Positions 14,623 to 14,812 of a stretch of 14,812 nucleotides of DNA are shown here, piece after piece. The notes beneath the pieces are model-generated. The model saw only the letters and a list, made by a program, of their open reading frames with translations. It was not told the DNA's origin and did no database searches. The stretch covers positions 1 through 14,812 of the forward strand of contig CAMAMZ010000042.1 in the NCBI GenBank assembly GCA_945837185.1, given 5' to 3'. Position 1 is the first letter of the stretch; each line of letters opens with the position of its first letter. This stretch comes from an uncultured Bacteroidales bacterium (GTDB taxonomy: Bacteria > Bacteroidota > Bacteroidia > Bacteroidales > Bacteroidaceae). A program made the translations under genes and the position numbers.

Positions 14623-14690
14623 CCCACATGAATGGGTGTCGCTTCTATTCCTCACAGAACCGGTGCCTCCATGAGCCGATTCACCATGTG

Positions 14691-14753
14691 TAACAGGAAT
14701 GAAGTTTACTCCCTACAACATATATAACAGGAACGAAGTGCACTCCCAACAAC
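14691..14753 (+). repeat. Two 29-base direct repeats in the leader of the last gene
   Basis: Positions 14691-14719 and 14725-14753 match at 25 of 29 bases (shared parts taacaggaa, gaagt, actccc, acaac) and start 34 bases apart. Because 34 is not a multiple of three, a coding origin is unlikely. They lie 33-95 bases before the ATG at 14786, so they may be a duplicated regulatory element. Confidence 0.7.
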
Positions 14754-14785
14754 TAAACCTGTCAGAAACACAAACTATAAAAGAT

Positions 14786-14812
14786 ATGAAGAACAAGTAT
14801 TTTCTTACCCTT
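14786..14812 (+). CDS. Start of a further gene, cut by the window edge
   Basis: ATG at 14786 opens nine codons (MKNKYFLTL) running off the window. Two lysines followed by hydrophobic residues look like the beginning of an export signal, as in many Bacteroidota secreted or lipoproteins, but too little is present to identify the product. A-rich sequence (aaaagat) precedes the start, as is usual in this phylum, and a probable promoter lies about 165 bases upstream. Confidence 0.45.

Larger units (their letters stand above)
14484..14785. other. Divergent intergenic region between the Dcu transporter and the next gene
   Basis: About 300 bases without a convincing gene. It contains the leftward Dcu promoter and a dyad in its leader, a probable rightward promoter near 14591-14622, a short inverted repeat (14622-14626 with 14633-14637) and two 29-base direct repeats. 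Very short rightward frames start at 14628 (21 codons) and 14671 (18 codons), but nothing supports their translation. Confidence 0.6.

Noticed and set aside
14628..14727. Possible leader peptides of 21 and 18 codons (starts at 14628 and 14671)
   Set aside because: No ribosome-binding context, no run of regulatory codons and no attenuator-like hairpin with T-run; the first would be almost leaderless.
1..14812. tRNA or rRNA genes, CRISPR arrays, insertion sequences, prophage genes
   Set aside because: No cloverleaf-like or rRNA sequence, no regularly spaced palindromic repeats with unique spacers, and no transposase, integrase or phage proteins were recognised.

Overview
The window looks like chromosomal DNA from a Bacteroidales bacterium, most likely of the Prevotella type. 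Three things point there. The promoter-like sites fit the Bacteroidota consensus (-33 TTTG, about 20 bases, -7 TAnnTTTG) and there are almost no Shine-Dalgarno sequences. The transcarbamylase is the acylornithine type known from Bacteroides fragilis. A DUF4923-like lipoprotein and a Bacteroidota-type ArgG are also present. Nothing suggests a phage, transposon, CRISPR array or RNA gene.

Layout. Positions 1-430 hold no gene. The first ~240 bases are a degenerate tandem repeat with an 11-base period. A Bax-inhibitor-1 family membrane protein (431-1156) and a DUF4923-like lipoprotein (1250-1906) follow, each closed by a strong hairpin terminator. Next comes one long rightward run, about 2012-12946, of twelve genes: argR, a GNAT acyltransferase (candidate N-acylglutamate synthase), argG, a PspC-domain protein, argC, argD, proC, an XRE-cupin regulator, an AMP-forming acyl-CoA ligase, proB, proA and argF'. 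A perfect 21-bp stem separates it from a leftward Dcu-type C4-dicarboxylate transporter (14483-13059). The last 300 bases hold its promoter, a probable divergent promoter, a 29-base direct repeat and the first nine codons of a further gene.

How it works together. The main cluster covers most of arginine synthesis through N-acylated (probably N-succinylated) intermediates: acylglutamate synthesis (GNAT), reduction (ArgC), transamination (ArgD), carbamoylation of acylornithine (ArgF') and argininosuccinate synthesis (ArgG). The kinase (argB), the deacylase and argH are not in the window. All three proline genes (proB, proA, proC) sit in the same run, so two pathways that both draw on glutamate are encoded together. 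Overlapping stop/start codons tie PspC to argC, argD to proC, the ligase to proB, and proB to proA. A promoter directly before argR is flanked by two sequences resembling the ArgR operator, so arginine-dependent autoregulation is the simplest model.

The points most worth a second look are the serine at the specificity position (90) of ArgF', the paired operator-like sites around the argR promoter, the XRE-cupin/acyl-CoA ligase pair and PspC gene inside an amino-acid operon, the four-cysteine motif in the GNAT protein, and the 11-base repeat at the left edge.
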